Assembly: GCA_002746115.1 (NCBI GenBank)
Contig: NVXL01000214.1
Span: 1-44,210 of the forward strand
Direction of reading: 5' to 3'
Length of the DNA stretch: 44,210 bases
Source of the DNA: Alteromonadaceae bacterium
GTDB taxonomy: Bacteria; Pseudomonadota; Gammaproteobacteria; Pseudomonadales; Cellvibrionaceae
Below are positions 8,780 through 17,003 of the stretch, piece by piece. The translations under genes and the position numbers were made by a program. The notes beneath the pieces are model-generated. The model saw only the letters and a list, made by a program, of their open reading frames with translations. It was not told the origin of the DNA and did not search any database. The stretch's first letter is position 1. Each line of letters begins with the position of its first letter.

Positions 8780-9577
8780 ATGAGTATAGATATACTTTTC
8801 CACATTCTTGCTGGAGCCGGTGTCGGCCTAGCTATAGGTATGACAGGCGTCGGTGGCGGCTCTTTGATGACCCCACTACTTATCCTAGGAGGGATTCCAG
8901 CGAAAGTCGCTATAGGCACTGATTTGCTGTATGCCGCCGCCACCAAGACCGGCGCCATGCATGCCCATAAGCGCCAAGGGACCATTCGTTGGCGGCTAGT
9001 ACTAATATTAGCTGCCGGCAGCCTTCCCTCGTCACTGCTCACGAGTTACACATTAAAATACCTCCTACCACCGGGTCTCGACTACGCTCCAGCCCTTAGC
9101 CACTCATTAGGAGTCATGCTGATACTTACTTCACTTGTTGTCTTTTTTAAGACTCGCATTCAAGGGGAGAGCGGTCAAGATGAATCAGAAGCGCCAAAGC
9201 CCAACAAACACGCAAACAGCATTACTTTCATTTGCGGTATACTTTTAGGTATTTTTGTCACCCTATCATCGGTCGGCGCCGGTGCCTTTTGTGCAGCACT
9301 ACTGCTAACACTTTACCCTCGCATGCCTGCACTTCACATTATAGGAACCGACATTGCCCACGCGGTGCCTCTGACGCTTATCGCGGGGCTGGGCCATATG
9401 GCTAACGGGAATATTGATTTCATGTTGCTAGCGGGGCTCCTGATAGGCTCGCTACCCGCCGTGCACGTTGGCGCTAAAATCGCAGCGAAAGTACCCAACA
9501 CGGTACTTCAGCCAATCTTAGCGGCTATTTTAATGGTTATAGGGCTTCGATTTGCATTTTTTGGCGCTACCCACTAA
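8780..9577 (+). CDS. TauE/SafE (TSUP) family membrane permease, probable sulfite or sulfate carrier
   Basis: A 265-residue integral inner-membrane protein with about eight hydrophobic segments. The first has the family's GVGGGSLMTPLLIL motif (about 24-36), and the second half repeats it as SSVGAGAFCAALLLTL, reflecting the internal duplication of the TSUP family. A hydrophilic loop of about 25 residues (ESGQDESEAPKPNK) separates the halves. Members carry sulfite, sulfoacetate, taurine-derived sulfite or other organic anions. Divergence from cysB points to an inorganic sulfur species. Its stop lies four bases before the convergent stop of the stress-protein gene. The start has a poor ribosome site. 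Confidence 0.85.
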   Translation: MSIDILFHILAGAGVGLAIGMTGVGGGSLMTPLLILGGIPAKVAIGTDLLYAAATKTGAMHAHKRQGTIRWRLVLILAAGSLPSSLLTSYTLKYLLPPGLDYAPALSHSLGVMLILTSLVVFFKTRIQGESGQDESEAPKPNKHANSITFICGILLGIFVTLSSVGAGAFCAALLLTLYPRMPALHIIGTDIAHAVPLTLIAGLGHMANGNIDFMLLAGLLIGSLPAVHVGAKIAAKVPNTVLQPILAAILMVIGLRFAFFGATH

Positions 9578-9581
9578 ACAC

Positions 9582-10085
9582 TCAACGCCCCTGTAGGACA
9601 CTCGGGCTCATCATTGGAATCATCAACACAGGCACTTTGGCTAGCTGTAAAACACGTGTAGTAACAGACCCTAGCACTTGCGAGCAAAGCGCTTGCGAGC
9701 CATGGCTCCCCATCACAATCAGGTCAGCATGCACACGCTCAGCCTCGACAAGAATAACCTTGGCTGGGTTTCCAGTCACAACAAGTACCTCCGAAATTCT
9801 CGACAACAAATCATCATCAATTAGCCGGTTAGCGGCAATTTTTTCATAAACTTGATCGCGCAATGATTCGAGCAAACCATCAATGCCTTTGGCTTGCAAA
9901 ATCTCTTGCTTGACGCTTTCAGAACAATAGCTATTGATTATCGCTTGAGTAAACTCCTCTAATGGAGGTACGGCATGTAGCAGGCAAATTTGAGCATTAC
10001 ATTTACGAGAAAGCGATTCCACATGCAGCAAGGCATGCGCAGTAAACGCTCCAAGATCGGTCGCAAATAGTATTTTCTTTATCAT
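9582..10085 (-). CDS. Universal stress protein, UspA family, ATP-binding type
   Basis: A single Usp domain of 167 residues. It starts MIKKILFATDLGAFT with the family's first strand and Asp, and ends with the nucleotide-binding pattern GSHGSQALCSQVLGSVT (Gly-x2-Gly-x9-Gly-Ser) followed by KVPVLMIP. This pattern marks ATP-binding Usp proteins, which modulate stress survival in the cytoplasm. The ATG at 10085 follows a GGGGGTG ribosome site; an upstream ATG at 10106 would add MLFRGCG and has none. It is probably monocistronic: the next gene upstream on the strand starts 10272 and is separated by about 186 bases. Confidence 0.88.
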   Translation of the reverse strand: MIKKILFATDLGAFTAHALLHVESLSRKCNAQICLLHAVPPLEEFTQAIINSYCSESVKQEILQAKGIDGLLESLRDQVYEKIAANRLIDDDLLSRISEVLVVTGNPAKVILVEAERVHADLIVMGSHGSQALCSQVLGSVTTRVLQLAKVPVLMIPMMSPSVLQGR

Positions 10086-10271
10086 TCCGCACCCCCTGAA
10101 AAGCATACGGAACCACAGCTCGCCAACTCAAACGACAAACTGGAGTTCACTATTAAAAGCTTAGCAGGGGATGCGCGCACCTAAAGCCAATACACAGACT
10201 GCGCTAGATAGATTTTGTATGACTTAGAGCCCTTTCATATTGCCAACGGTTATTACAACCATCAACGCGCT

Positions 10272-11168
10272 CTACTTGTTACTATTTGAGACACCGTGGG
10301 GCACGTGTGCCGCTGCGACATGACTCTTGGCTGACTCACAGTGCAGCTGTTGATCGTCAAAAAAAACATCTGCGCCATAAGCTTTAAGAAACTCACCTTT
10401 GTCTAGACCACCGAGAAACAAGGATTCATCAATGCGAATACCCCAGGCTCTAAGCGTGCGAATCACTCGCTCATGAGCAGGTGCTGAGCGCGCTGTTACA
10501 AGCGCAGTCCTCAATGGGCATGTATCGCCTTTAAACTCCCCCTGCAAGCTTTGCAGAGCCGACAGGAATGATTTAAATGGCCCCCCGCTCAAAGGCGTCT
10601 TAGCGGAGGTGGTTTCACTTTTCGTAAAAGCCTCAAGCCCTTGATGTTGGTAAACTTTTTCCGCCTCATCAGAGAACAATACCGCATCACCATCAAATGC
10701 GAACCTCAGGTCGTCTCTAGATTGCTTGTCTTTACTTGATGACAACAATGTCGCTGCGGCAACCCCACTTTCTAAAGCTTGTTTAACATCACTCGCATCG
10801 CTTGATAAGAATAGGTCACACTTAAATGCCGATATATACCGATAAGGGCTGCGGCCACCACTGAACGCTGCTCGAGATATATCTAAACCATAATGATGTA
10901 TCGAATTAAACACTCGTAGGCCAGTGTCGGCACTGTTACGAGACAACAAAATGACCTCAACCTTAGGTAAACCGTCCAACATTTTGTTGATATTCAGCAG
11001 TTTGGTTACCATCGTAAAGCCATCTCCAGGCTCCAGCGGCACATCTTCTTTTTCAATTTGATATTTGGAGTACGCACTCAAGCCCTCCTCCTCAAACACT
11101 TGATGACTCTCCGCCATATCAAACAGTGCACGTGAGGATATAGCAATGACCAGGCGAGTATCTCTCAT
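10272..11168 (-). CDS. Cytosolic 5'-nucleotidase family protein (NT5C1-like)
   Basis: A 298-residue protein of the 5'-nucleotidase family related to animal cytosolic 5'-nucleotidase I, which removes phosphate from nucleoside monophosphates. The start MRDTRLVIAISSRALFDM, the segment VILLSRNSADTGLRVFNS and AFSGGRSPYRYISAF are typical of this family. CDLFLSSD and, near the end, VFFDDQQLHCESAK give the metal-binding acidic residues. It is cytoplasmic, with no signal peptide. The ATG has a strong AAGGGG ribosome site. It starts 19 bases after the symporter gene, so the two are probably cotranscribed. A direct functional link with amino-acid uptake is not obvious. Confidence 0.85.
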   Translation of the reverse strand: MRDTRLVIAISSRALFDMAESHQVFEEEGLSAYSKYQIEKEDVPLEPGDGFTMVTKLLNINKMLDGLPKVEVILLSRNSADTGLRVFNSIHHYGLDISRAAFSGGRSPYRYISAFKCDLFLSSDASDVKQALESGVAAATLLSSSKDKQSRDDLRFAFDGDAVLFSDEAEKVYQHQGLEAFTKSETTSAKTPLSGGPFKSFLSALQSLQGEFKGDTCPLRTALVTARSAPAHERVIRTLRAWGIRIDESLFLGGLDKGEFLKAYGADVFFDDQQLHCESAKSHVAAAHVPHGVSNSNK

Positions 11169-11187
11169 ATCAACCCCTTCAATCCTT

Positions 11188-12528
11188 TCATTTTTTGAAG
11201 TAATATTCGTTCGTTAAACGAGCAATAACGCCAGACAGCAAGACCAAAGCCACAAGATTAGGCAAAGCCATAAGTGCATTGAGTACGTCAGCCAAAAGCC
11301 AAATAGCTTCGTGCCCGGCATACTCCTTAAGCATAACACCTAAGGGGATAGCCAATACCCAAAGCACACGATACGGCGCAACGGCACGCCCACCGAGCAA
11401 GTATTCAGCACAGCGTTCGCCATAATAACTCCAGCCCAAAATTGTGGTAAATGCGAACACTACCAAGGCCAGAGAAACCGCGATATCACCATAAGGCAAC
11501 ACAGCGCCAAACGCTGCTTGAGAAATCGCCACCCCCTCTAAGCCTCCGGACCAGACCCCTGTCAGTACAATCGCAAAGCCTGTGATTGAACACACGACAA
11601 TAGTGTCAATAAACGAGCCCAGCATCGCAATACTGCCTTGCTTAACAGGGTTATCTGTCGAAGCGGCAGCGTGTGCAATCGGCGCACTACCAAGTCCGGC
11701 TTCATTAGAGAAAACCCCTCTTGCTACGCCCATACGAATGGCCATTAAAACAGCTGCACCAGCAAAACCACCTTGAGCCGCAACCGGCGTAAACGCACTT
11801 TTAACAATCAGTACAAAGGCCTCCGGAAGCGCTTGAATATGGAAAGCAATAACCACCAAGCCCATTACGAGATAAGCAATTGCCATAAATGGCACCAAGT
11901 AACGAGCGACATCCGCAATACGCTTAACGCCACCCAGCAATACCGAGGCAACTAACACCGCCAAACATACTGACGTTAGATATCGATCCCAACCAAAGGA
12001 GGTGTGCAGAGCATGCGCGATCGAATTTGCCTGCACCATATTACCAATACCAAAGCCCGCGAGCCCTCCAAATATGGCAAAGGCCGTAGCCAGCCATACC
12101 CAACGACTACCCAAGCCATTTTTGATGTAATACATAGGCCCACCAACATACTCACCTTTGTCATTGCGCTCACGAAAGTGCACAGCACAAACCGCTTCAC
12201 CGTATTTTGTGGCCATGCCCACCAAGGCACTGCACCACATCCAAAACAAGGCTCCAGGACCACCAATCGCAATTGCAGTAGCGACCCCAGCAATATTGCC
12301 GGTACCAATAGTGGCTGATAAGGACAGCATAAGCGCACTAAAGGGCGAAACCCCCTCGCCCTTTGTCGAGCGTCCATCCAGCAGCAAACGAATACCATGA
12401 GGTATTTTTCGTAGCGACACAGCTCGAATCCGTACCGTGAGAAAAACGCCGACCCCCATGATCGCCAAAAGCATTGGTGGCCCCCAGACAAAGCCAGAAA
12501 CTGCCTTTAGTACAGCCAAAACATCCAT
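11188..12528 (-). CDS. Alanine or glycine:cation symporter (AGCS family)
   Basis: A 446-residue inner-membrane protein with about eleven hydrophobic segments that imports alanine or glycine with Na+ or H+. Family signatures are SATIGTGNIAGVATAIAIGG (about 70-89), GPMYYIKNGLG, RGVFSNEAGLGSAPIAHAAA, and TTILGWSYYGERCAEYLLGG near the end. The ATG has an AAGG ribosome site. A TATAAT at 12544-12549 on the minus strand is a candidate -10 element, and TTGGTAAC is repeated at 12557-12564 and 12570-12577 just upstream, which might bind a regulator. It is followed closely by the 5'-nucleotidase gene. Confidence 0.93.
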   Translation of the reverse strand: MDVLAVLKAVSGFVWGPPMLLAIMGVGVFLTVRIRAVSLRKIPHGIRLLLDGRSTKGEGVSPFSALMLSLSATIGTGNIAGVATAIAIGGPGALFWMWCSALVGMATKYGEAVCAVHFRERNDKGEYVGGPMYYIKNGLGSRWVWLATAFAIFGGLAGFGIGNMVQANSIAHALHTSFGWDRYLTSVCLAVLVASVLLGGVKRIADVARYLVPFMAIAYLVMGLVVIAFHIQALPEAFVLIVKSAFTPVAAQGGFAGAAVLMAIRMGVARGVFSNEAGLGSAPIAHAAASTDNPVKQGSIAMLGSFIDTIVVCSITGFAIVLTGVWSGGLEGVAISQAAFGAVLPYGDIAVSLALVVFAFTTILGWSYYGERCAEYLLGGRAVAPYRVLWVLAIPLGVMLKEYAGHEAIWLLADVLNALMALPNLVALVLLSGVIARLTNEYYFKK

Positions 12529-12579
12529 AACGATAACGCCTTAATTATAATATTGTTTGGTAACTACTATTGGTAACCA

Positions 12580-13605
12580 TTAGATGAATTCACTGCGATA
12601 AGGGTATAAACCAAAGACGCCGCCGGTATGCAAAAAAAGCACATCGGAGCAGTGACTAAGATTCCCTAATTTAATCTCACTAAGCAAGCCATGAAAGGCT
12701 TTGCCGGTATAAACTGGGTCAAGCACAACGCCCTCTAATGAAGCCACTTCAGAAATACTACTATAAAGCTCCGCATACCCTTTAGCGTAACCCGCCCCAA
12801 TATAGCGATCAATCGTTCTAACCTTTAAATCTGTGTGGATACCGGCAAGTTGCCGATCTTGATAGGCGCCGGAAGGGAAGTAACGTTGCTGCCAAGCCAA
12901 TACATCCTGACGAACCTTTTGGTCGAAGTAGGCATTATCATCGCAAACAGCAAAGCCGGTAACGGGGACTTTCGCGCCGGCCAAATGCATACCCAATGTT
13001 AGACCTGCTTGTGTTCCACCGGAGCCTGTCGCGCAGAAAATTTCATCGGGAGAAAACGACAGCCGCTTGAAATCCGCCAGCAGCTCCTCAGCCGCTGTGA
13101 TATAGCCCCAAATACCAACGGCATTACTTGCACCTGTAGGTATGGAGTACGCTTTAATGCCTTTAGAAGAGTACGCCTCAATCAGCTCTGCAATAAGACC
13201 TGGAAGCGACTCCATGTAGATCTTCGGCGGATAAACTGAAACAGCAGCGCCGCTAAGTTTATCAAGCAGATAATTACCATCAGCATCGTTGTCAGGTGGT
13301 TTTTTACCACGTAAAACCAAGTGGGACTGAAGCCCAAGCTGAGCTGCTGCAAGAGCGGTCGCCCGGCAATGATTGGACTGTAAACCACCACAAGTGATGA
13401 TCATTTGGGCGCCCTGCTCTAGCGCATCCGCTAAACAGAACTCCAGCTTGCGTATTTTATTACCGGACAGCACCGATCCTGTCTGATCATCACATTTCAA
13501 CCAAATTCGCGGGCCACCATACTTTTCAGATAGGCGATCTAAAGGCCGAATCGGCGTCGGTAAATTTGCAAGCTTGAGTTTATCGGGGGTAGGCAGCAGC
13601 GTCAT
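12580..13605 (-). CDS. D-cysteine desulfhydrase / ACC deaminase family PLP enzyme
   Basis: A 341-residue fold-type II PLP enzyme. LSGNKIRKLEF carries the PLP-binding lysine, and CGGLQSNHCRATALAAAQLG is the family motif shared by DcyD and 1-aminocyclopropane-1-carboxylate deaminase. FCATGSGGTQAGL binds the PLP phosphate, and LDPVYTGKAF and FLHTGGVFGLY lie near the end. DcyD breaks D-cysteine into pyruvate, sulfide and ammonia; ACC deaminase makes 2-oxobutanoate from ACC. Sequence reading cannot separate the two safely, and the sulfur genes nearby slightly favour D-cysteine. The ATG at 13605 gives a normal N terminus (MTLLPTPDKLKL). The ATG at 13644 would add 13 residues and is buried in a strong hairpin. 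Confidence 0.85.
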   Translation of the reverse strand: MTLLPTPDKLKLANLPTPIRPLDRLSEKYGGPRIWLKCDDQTGSVLSGNKIRKLEFCLADALEQGAQMIITCGGLQSNHCRATALAAAQLGLQSHLVLRGKKPPDNDADGNYLLDKLSGAAVSVYPPKIYMESLPGLIAELIEAYSSKGIKAYSIPTGASNAVGIWGYITAAEELLADFKRLSFSPDEIFCATGSGGTQAGLTLGMHLAGAKVPVTGFAVCDDNAYFDQKVRQDVLAWQQRYFPSGAYQDRQLAGIHTDLKVRTIDRYIGAGYAKGYAELYSSISEVASLEGVVLDPVYTGKAFHGLLSEIKLGNLSHCSDVLFLHTGGVFGLYPYRSEFI

Positions 13606-13627
13606 GGCATTGACTACAATAGGAAGA

Positions 13628-13653
13628 GCCACCGCAACGTGCATTGCGGTGGC
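13628..13653. terminator. 10-bp stem hairpin between yajC and the desulfhydrase gene
   Basis: GCCACCGCAA at 13628-13637 pairs perfectly with TTGCGGTGGC at 13644-13653 around a six-base loop. It begins ten bases after the yajC stop on the minus strand. No good U-tract follows (TCTTCCTATT), so it may be a weak terminator, an mRNA end-stabiliser or an attenuator rather than a classic terminator. Confidence 0.5.
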
Positions 13654-13662
13654 ACAGAGAAA

Positions 13663-13998
13663 TTAAATAGACTTAATAGTGCCTTTAGGCAACACGGCAT
13701 GAATGGCAGACTTTTGAAATTTCAACTCTACATTGTCAGCGGCTTTGACTTGGATATAGCTTTCATCCACCGAAACAATTTTACCCAACATACCACTATT
13801 CAAAACAACCTCATCACCTTTTGAAAGGCTTTCGCTCAAGGATTTATGTTCTTTCTGACGTTTTCGTTGAGGGCGAATGATAACGAAATACATGAAGGCA
13901 AACATGCCTCCAATTAATAATATCTGCATTATACCCCCATTTTCGGAGCCAGCAGACGCGCCAGACTGGGCGGCAGCTTCAGCGATAAAAAAACTCAT
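13663..13998 (-). CDS. yajC: Preprotein translocase subunit YajC, not linked to secDF
   Basis: A 111-residue protein with one membrane helix (MQILLIGGMFAFMYFVIIRP) followed by a cytoplasmic basic stretch RKRQKEHKSL and the YajC domain KGDEVVLNSGMLGKIVSVD. YajC joins SecD and SecF as an accessory of the SecYEG channel. The ATG at 13998 has an AGAGG ribosome site; a longer frame from 14034 would add MRSFEYATKRLC and lacks one. In most Gammaproteobacteria yajC lies in tgt-yajC-secD-secF. Here the downstream gene is a PLP desulfhydrase and upstream is an AraC-type regulator, so this copy is orphaned or a paralogue. Confidence 0.92.
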   Translation of the reverse strand: MSFFIAEAAAQSGASAGSENGGIMQILLIGGMFAFMYFVIIRPQRKRQKEHKSLSESLSKGDEVVLNSGMLGKIVSVDESYIQVKAADNVELKFQKSAIHAVLPKGTIKSI

Positions 13999-14115
13999 GC
14001 ACAACCTCTTTGTTGCATATTCGAAGGATCGCACACTCTACAAGAGTTGTGCGCCTGTAGCAATCACAACAACACGAGTTAAGCATAAGAGATTACAACA
14101 CTGAGTAGTTAGAAC

Positions 14116-14598
14116 CTAGACGTAGTCACGAAACAACTTTCTAAAATTACTAGGAGATAAGCCTGTCCAACGTTTAAACGCATTCGTAAAGCTTGTACGG
14201 TCAGAAAAGTCGAGTGCGGTAGAGATACTATCCACATTCAGTTGTTGACGAACCAAGTAGTCGATAGAGAAGTGAAACCGAACTTGATCCCGCAACTCCG
14301 CGAAGTTTACATTTTGCTTTTGCAAGCGGCGCTGCAAGGTTCGCTTAGAAAAGTTAAGCTCCTCTGCAACTTCAGTAATCCCCAAGGGGGCTTGCCCAAT
14401 GCGCTGAGTTAAAACCTCAACTACCCGCGCAGGAACACCTACCACATCAGGTAGGCGCGCTTTTTTAAGATAGTGCCCAATGGCGTTCTCACCACTGGCT
14501 TCTTCTATATCCAAATTTAAATCTAGTGATTCAAAATTAGAAGGTTCAAAATTTTCTGGATTTTGTAGCTTTTGCTGAGCGCTAAACTTGTTCATCAT
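14116..14598 (-). CDS. AraC-type HTH regulator lacking a sensor domain
   Basis: A 160-residue protein. Residues about 60-158 form an AraC-family double helix-turn-helix: the first half includes FSKRTLQRRLQKQNVNF, and the second DFSDRTSFTNAFKRW followed by TGLSPSNFRKLF. The N-terminal 60 residues are polar and acidic and show no known ligand domain. Compared with the 332-residue paralogue next door it shares about 120 C-terminal residues, many identical, but lacks the roughly 200-residue sensor. It starts ATGATG with an AAGGA about ten bases upstream. It could bind DNA without an effector or compete with its paralogue. The reading frame is clean, so it is not an obvious pseudogene. Confidence 0.83.
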   Translation of the reverse strand: MMNKFSAQQKLQNPENFEPSNFESLDLNLDIEEASGENAIGHYLKKARLPDVVGVPARVVEVLTQRIGQAPLGITEVAEELNFSKRTLQRRLQKQNVNFAELRDQVRFHFSIDYLVRQQLNVDSISTALDFSDRTSFTNAFKRWTGLSPSNFRKLFRDYV

Positions 14599-14886
14599 CG
14601 GAGCGATTCCTTATGCCAGCAATTTAATATTAATGCTATTAAATATTTTATTAGCCACACCTAGAAACATTAAAATAGATATAAACATTGAAATAGATAT
14701 AAACGCCAAATACGTGGACGACTTAACTTAGCCAACCAACCATCGACGGTTTTATTTTCCAACTGCTAAATAAATATGAAACGGCGTTACAGGTAACTAC
14801 TACAGGCGATATTCTACATATAAACAATCAACTAACAAGCGCTACAAGAAGCACCAAGCCACATTTTTACCAAGAAAACTCACCCG

Positions 14887-14918
14887 AGGCGCGAATTACA
14901 ACATTCAGGCGCGAATTA
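14887..14918. repeat. Direct repeat AGGCGCGAATTA x2 with 20-base period
   Basis: AGGCGCGAATTA is present at 14887-14898 and 14907-14918. The 20-base period, about two helical turns, is the arrangement used by AraC-family proteins that bind direct half-sites on one face of DNA. It lies about 290 bases upstream of the shorter AraC-type gene and is a candidate autoregulatory operator. Confidence 0.5.
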
Positions 14919-15063
14919 TATAACCCCCTAAAAGATAAGGGCGTTAAAGCTCAAAAAAACACCTGAAATCACGGACAACATAAAGTTAACATATTATCTC
15001 AAGCCTCATTAAAATATTTCCACATATCCTTATAGAGTTATATTATTAAGCCTAAAAAACTCC

Positions 15064-15102
15064 AAAAAAAAAGAGTGAAGACCTTCGGCCTCACTCTTTT
15101 TT
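15064..15102 (-). terminator. Intrinsic terminator of the 332-residue AraC-type gene
   Basis: AAAAAAGAGTGA pairs with TCACTCTTTTTT around an inner imperfect stem with the loop region accttcgg. The A/T flanks give a U-run on the minus strand, 38 bases after the stop at 15140. It may also work on the plus strand. Confidence 0.88.
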
Positions 15103-15139
15103 ACAACCATTATGGTTAGATTATTTTGAGAAATCCACC

Positions 15140-16138
15140 TTATAAATCCCGAAACTTTCGCCTAAACGCACTCGGAGACAAGCCCGTCCAACGCTTAAAC
15201 GCATTGGTAAAACTTGTTCGATCGGAAAAATCCAATGCCGACGAAATACTATCAATACTTACGTTACCCTCAACCAGCATTCGAATAGCGTGATGAAAAC
15301 GAACCTGATCCCTAAGCTCAGCAAAGTTAACATTTTGCTGCTGCAATCGCCGCTGTAAAGTCCGCTTAGATAACTTCATCGACTCAGAAACACGACCAAT
15401 ACTCAAATCAGTCTGACCAATACGGCTATCCAGCACCTCAACTACACGGCCGGGAATTCCGTAAAGCTCTGGCAGCTGCCCTTGAACAATATAATCATCC
15501 AAGGTTTGCACGAAACCACTCGCCATCATTGTCGCATCTACTTGCTTACGATGACTTGAAGAGTTCTGCTGATCCAGAAGACACGACGTACCTCGCACCA
15601 AATCATCAACGACCATATGATCGTCTTCATTAAATGAGCGCGTCAGTGCTCTCGACGAGAAAAAACACAACACGTGACAACTACCATCTGGCGTAATGAC
15701 GCTTTTGCCAATATAAGAAGCCACTTCAACCCCAGCATACGCCGAAGGCATCACAATCAAACCCTCATCACGCACATTGGAGATAACTCGAACTTCTTCT
15801 TGTGAACGAGCTTGATAACAGAGCGTCTTAGAGGTCGAAAGGTGCTGGCCAATATAAAACCTATCTTCACGCCCAGCACATGCCTGAACTTCAAAAACAG
15901 TTTCAGAGACAGGCTTAGTTAACAAGGCGAAGTCCGCATTAAACCACGCGCGGCCTACCTCTAACAACAAGCCTAAAGCTTCGCCGGACGAGGCCATAAG
16001 GTGGCCGCCGGTAACAACGCGATACAGATGCCTCAAGCACTGTTCAGAGCCATCAAAAGACATTTGATTAAATATAGGAACAGTAGTCACGACACCATCA
16101 TTAGATTCATTGAACGGCTCACTTTCCGCTATAGTCAC
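15140..16138 (-). CDS. AraC-family transcriptional regulator with N-terminal sensor domain
   Basis: A 332-residue regulator. Residues about 25-200 form an N-terminal sensory region of mixed alpha/beta character (QCLRHLYRVVTGGHLMASSG, then FYIGQHLSTSKTLCYQARSQ). The later part, with VISNVRDEG and GKSVITPDGSCHVLCFFS, resembles a GAF-type ligand domain. The C-terminal 100 residues are the double helix-turn-helix: LSKRTLQRRLQQQNVNF and DFSDRTSFTNAFKRWTG. The start is a GTG with TGGTGA upstream; an in-frame stop just before it excludes a longer form. The effector is unknown. Its terminator lies just downstream, followed by the shorter paralogue. Confidence 0.85.
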   Translation of the reverse strand: MTIAESEPFNESNDGVVTTVPIFNQMSFDGSEQCLRHLYRVVTGGHLMASSGEALGLLLEVGRAWFNADFALLTKPVSETVFEVQACAGREDRFYIGQHLSTSKTLCYQARSQEEVRVISNVRDEGLIVMPSAYAGVEVASYIGKSVITPDGSCHVLCFFSSRALTRSFNEDDHMVVDDLVRGTSCLLDQQNSSSHRKQVDATMMASGFVQTLDDYIVQGQLPELYGIPGRVVEVLDSRIGQTDLSIGRVSESMKLSKRTLQRRLQQQNVNFAELRDQVRFHHAIRMLVEGNVSIDSISSALDFSDRTSFTNAFKRWTGLSPSAFRRKFRDL

Positions 16139-16393
16139 AAAATCACCATTAAATCTTAAATCACTTGTATAACACGCCTAAGGCATAACACTACCTACTT
16201 GGCTCGATTTAACGTCCAAGCGCCTACAAAGCATACAGCAAGTGAGGCCGCGATAACGGGTATAGTTCAAACCAGAAACAATACTTAATTACTCTTCCGC
16301 TCACTCACTTTCCAATGTGAAGTTAAGCACACTTTTTACAGTATAGCAAAAGAGCACCCACCTAGGCGCAGCCGCCAAATGCCAACATCTAAC

Positions 16394-16870
16394 TTAGACT
16401 GGCAGCAAATCTAGCAAAGCAACAACTTGGTCGTGATGGGTCTTGGTCTTTACCTTGTCGATGATATGACGCAGCGCACCATTTTTATCGACAATGAACG
16501 TCGTTCTTAAAATCCCCATAAACTCACGCCCCATAAACTTCTTTAGCCCCCAAACACCATACTTATCAGCAAGAAGATGCCCCTCATCAGACAATAGATC
16601 AAAGTTCAGGGACTGCTTATCTTCAAACCGCTTGAGCTTGGCCACGGGGTCTGGGCTGACGCCTAACACCACAGCGTCCAACTCATCGAATACCGCGTTC
16701 GAATCTCGAATACCGCAAGCTTGCACTATACAGCCCGGCGTCATAGCTTTCGGGTAAAAATAAATCACTACATTTTTTTGATCCCGAAAAGCCTCAAGTG
16801 ACACATCTTGGTCATCTTGGTTTTTTAAGGAAAATTTCGGTGCTTTATTACCAATTTTAGGAAAAGTCAT
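16394..16870 (-). CDS. bcp: Thioredoxin-dependent peroxiredoxin, BCP/PrxQ family
   Basis: A 158-residue cytoplasmic peroxidase that reduces hydrogen peroxide and organic hydroperoxides with thioredoxin. YPKAMTPGCIVQAC (39-52) contains the peroxidatic Cys47 and the resolving Cys52, five residues apart as in the BCP group. VLGVSPDPVAKLKRFEDK and RTTFIVDKNG are also typical. The usual Thr after the peroxidatic Cys is Ile here (GCIVQ rather than GCTVQ), which is a small departure. The ATG has a GAGGT ribosome site. It lies downstream of mdh after that gene's terminator, so it probably has its own promoter. Confidence 0.92.
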   Translation of the reverse strand: MTFPKIGNKAPKFSLKNQDDQDVSLEAFRDQKNVVIYFYPKAMTPGCIVQACGIRDSNAVFDELDAVVLGVSPDPVAKLKRFEDKQSLNFDLLSDEGHLLADKYGVWGLKKFMGREFMGILRTTFIVDKNGALRHIIDKVKTKTHHDQVVALLDLLPV

Positions 16871-16907
16871 AACCGACCTCGCAATTTAAATCATCGACAG
16901 GAGATAG

Positions 16908-16942
16908 AAAAAGAGCGCGCAAACTTAAAGCTTGCGCGCTCT
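16908..16942 (-). terminator. Intrinsic terminator downstream of mdh
   Basis: AGAGCGCGCAA at 16912-16922 pairs perfectly with TTGCGCGCTCT at 16932-16942 around a nine-base loop. On the minus strand it is followed by TTTTCTATCT. It starts about 60 bases after the mdh stop. Confidence 0.85.
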
Positions 16943-17003
16943 CTAACAAAAACTACATCTCAATAGCGGGCTAACGCTACCATGCAGACTGCTAAAAAGA
17001 CTG

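Larger units (their letters stand above)
14599..15139. other. 541-base AT-rich intergenic region between the two AraC-type genes
   Basis: I see no convincing gene on either strand. It holds the terminator of the upstream AraC-type gene (15064-15102), a 12-base direct repeat (14887-14918) and long A/T-rich runs near 14620-14720 that could carry the promoter of the shorter regulator. The paired segments taaaatagatataaac and tgaaatagatataaac at about 14671-14703 form a further imperfect direct repeat. Confidence 0.5.

Noticed and set aside
11976-12491. 171-codon minus-strand open frame inside the symporter gene
   Set aside because: It is in a different frame within a clear AGCS symporter gene, is rich in Cys and Trp, and has no recognisable motif. 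It is a shadow frame.
14599-15139. A hidden small gene or mobile-element remnant in the AraC intergenic region
   Set aside because: No open frame with a ribosome site or recognisable motif was found on either strand. AT-rich regulatory DNA plus a terminator explains it adequately.
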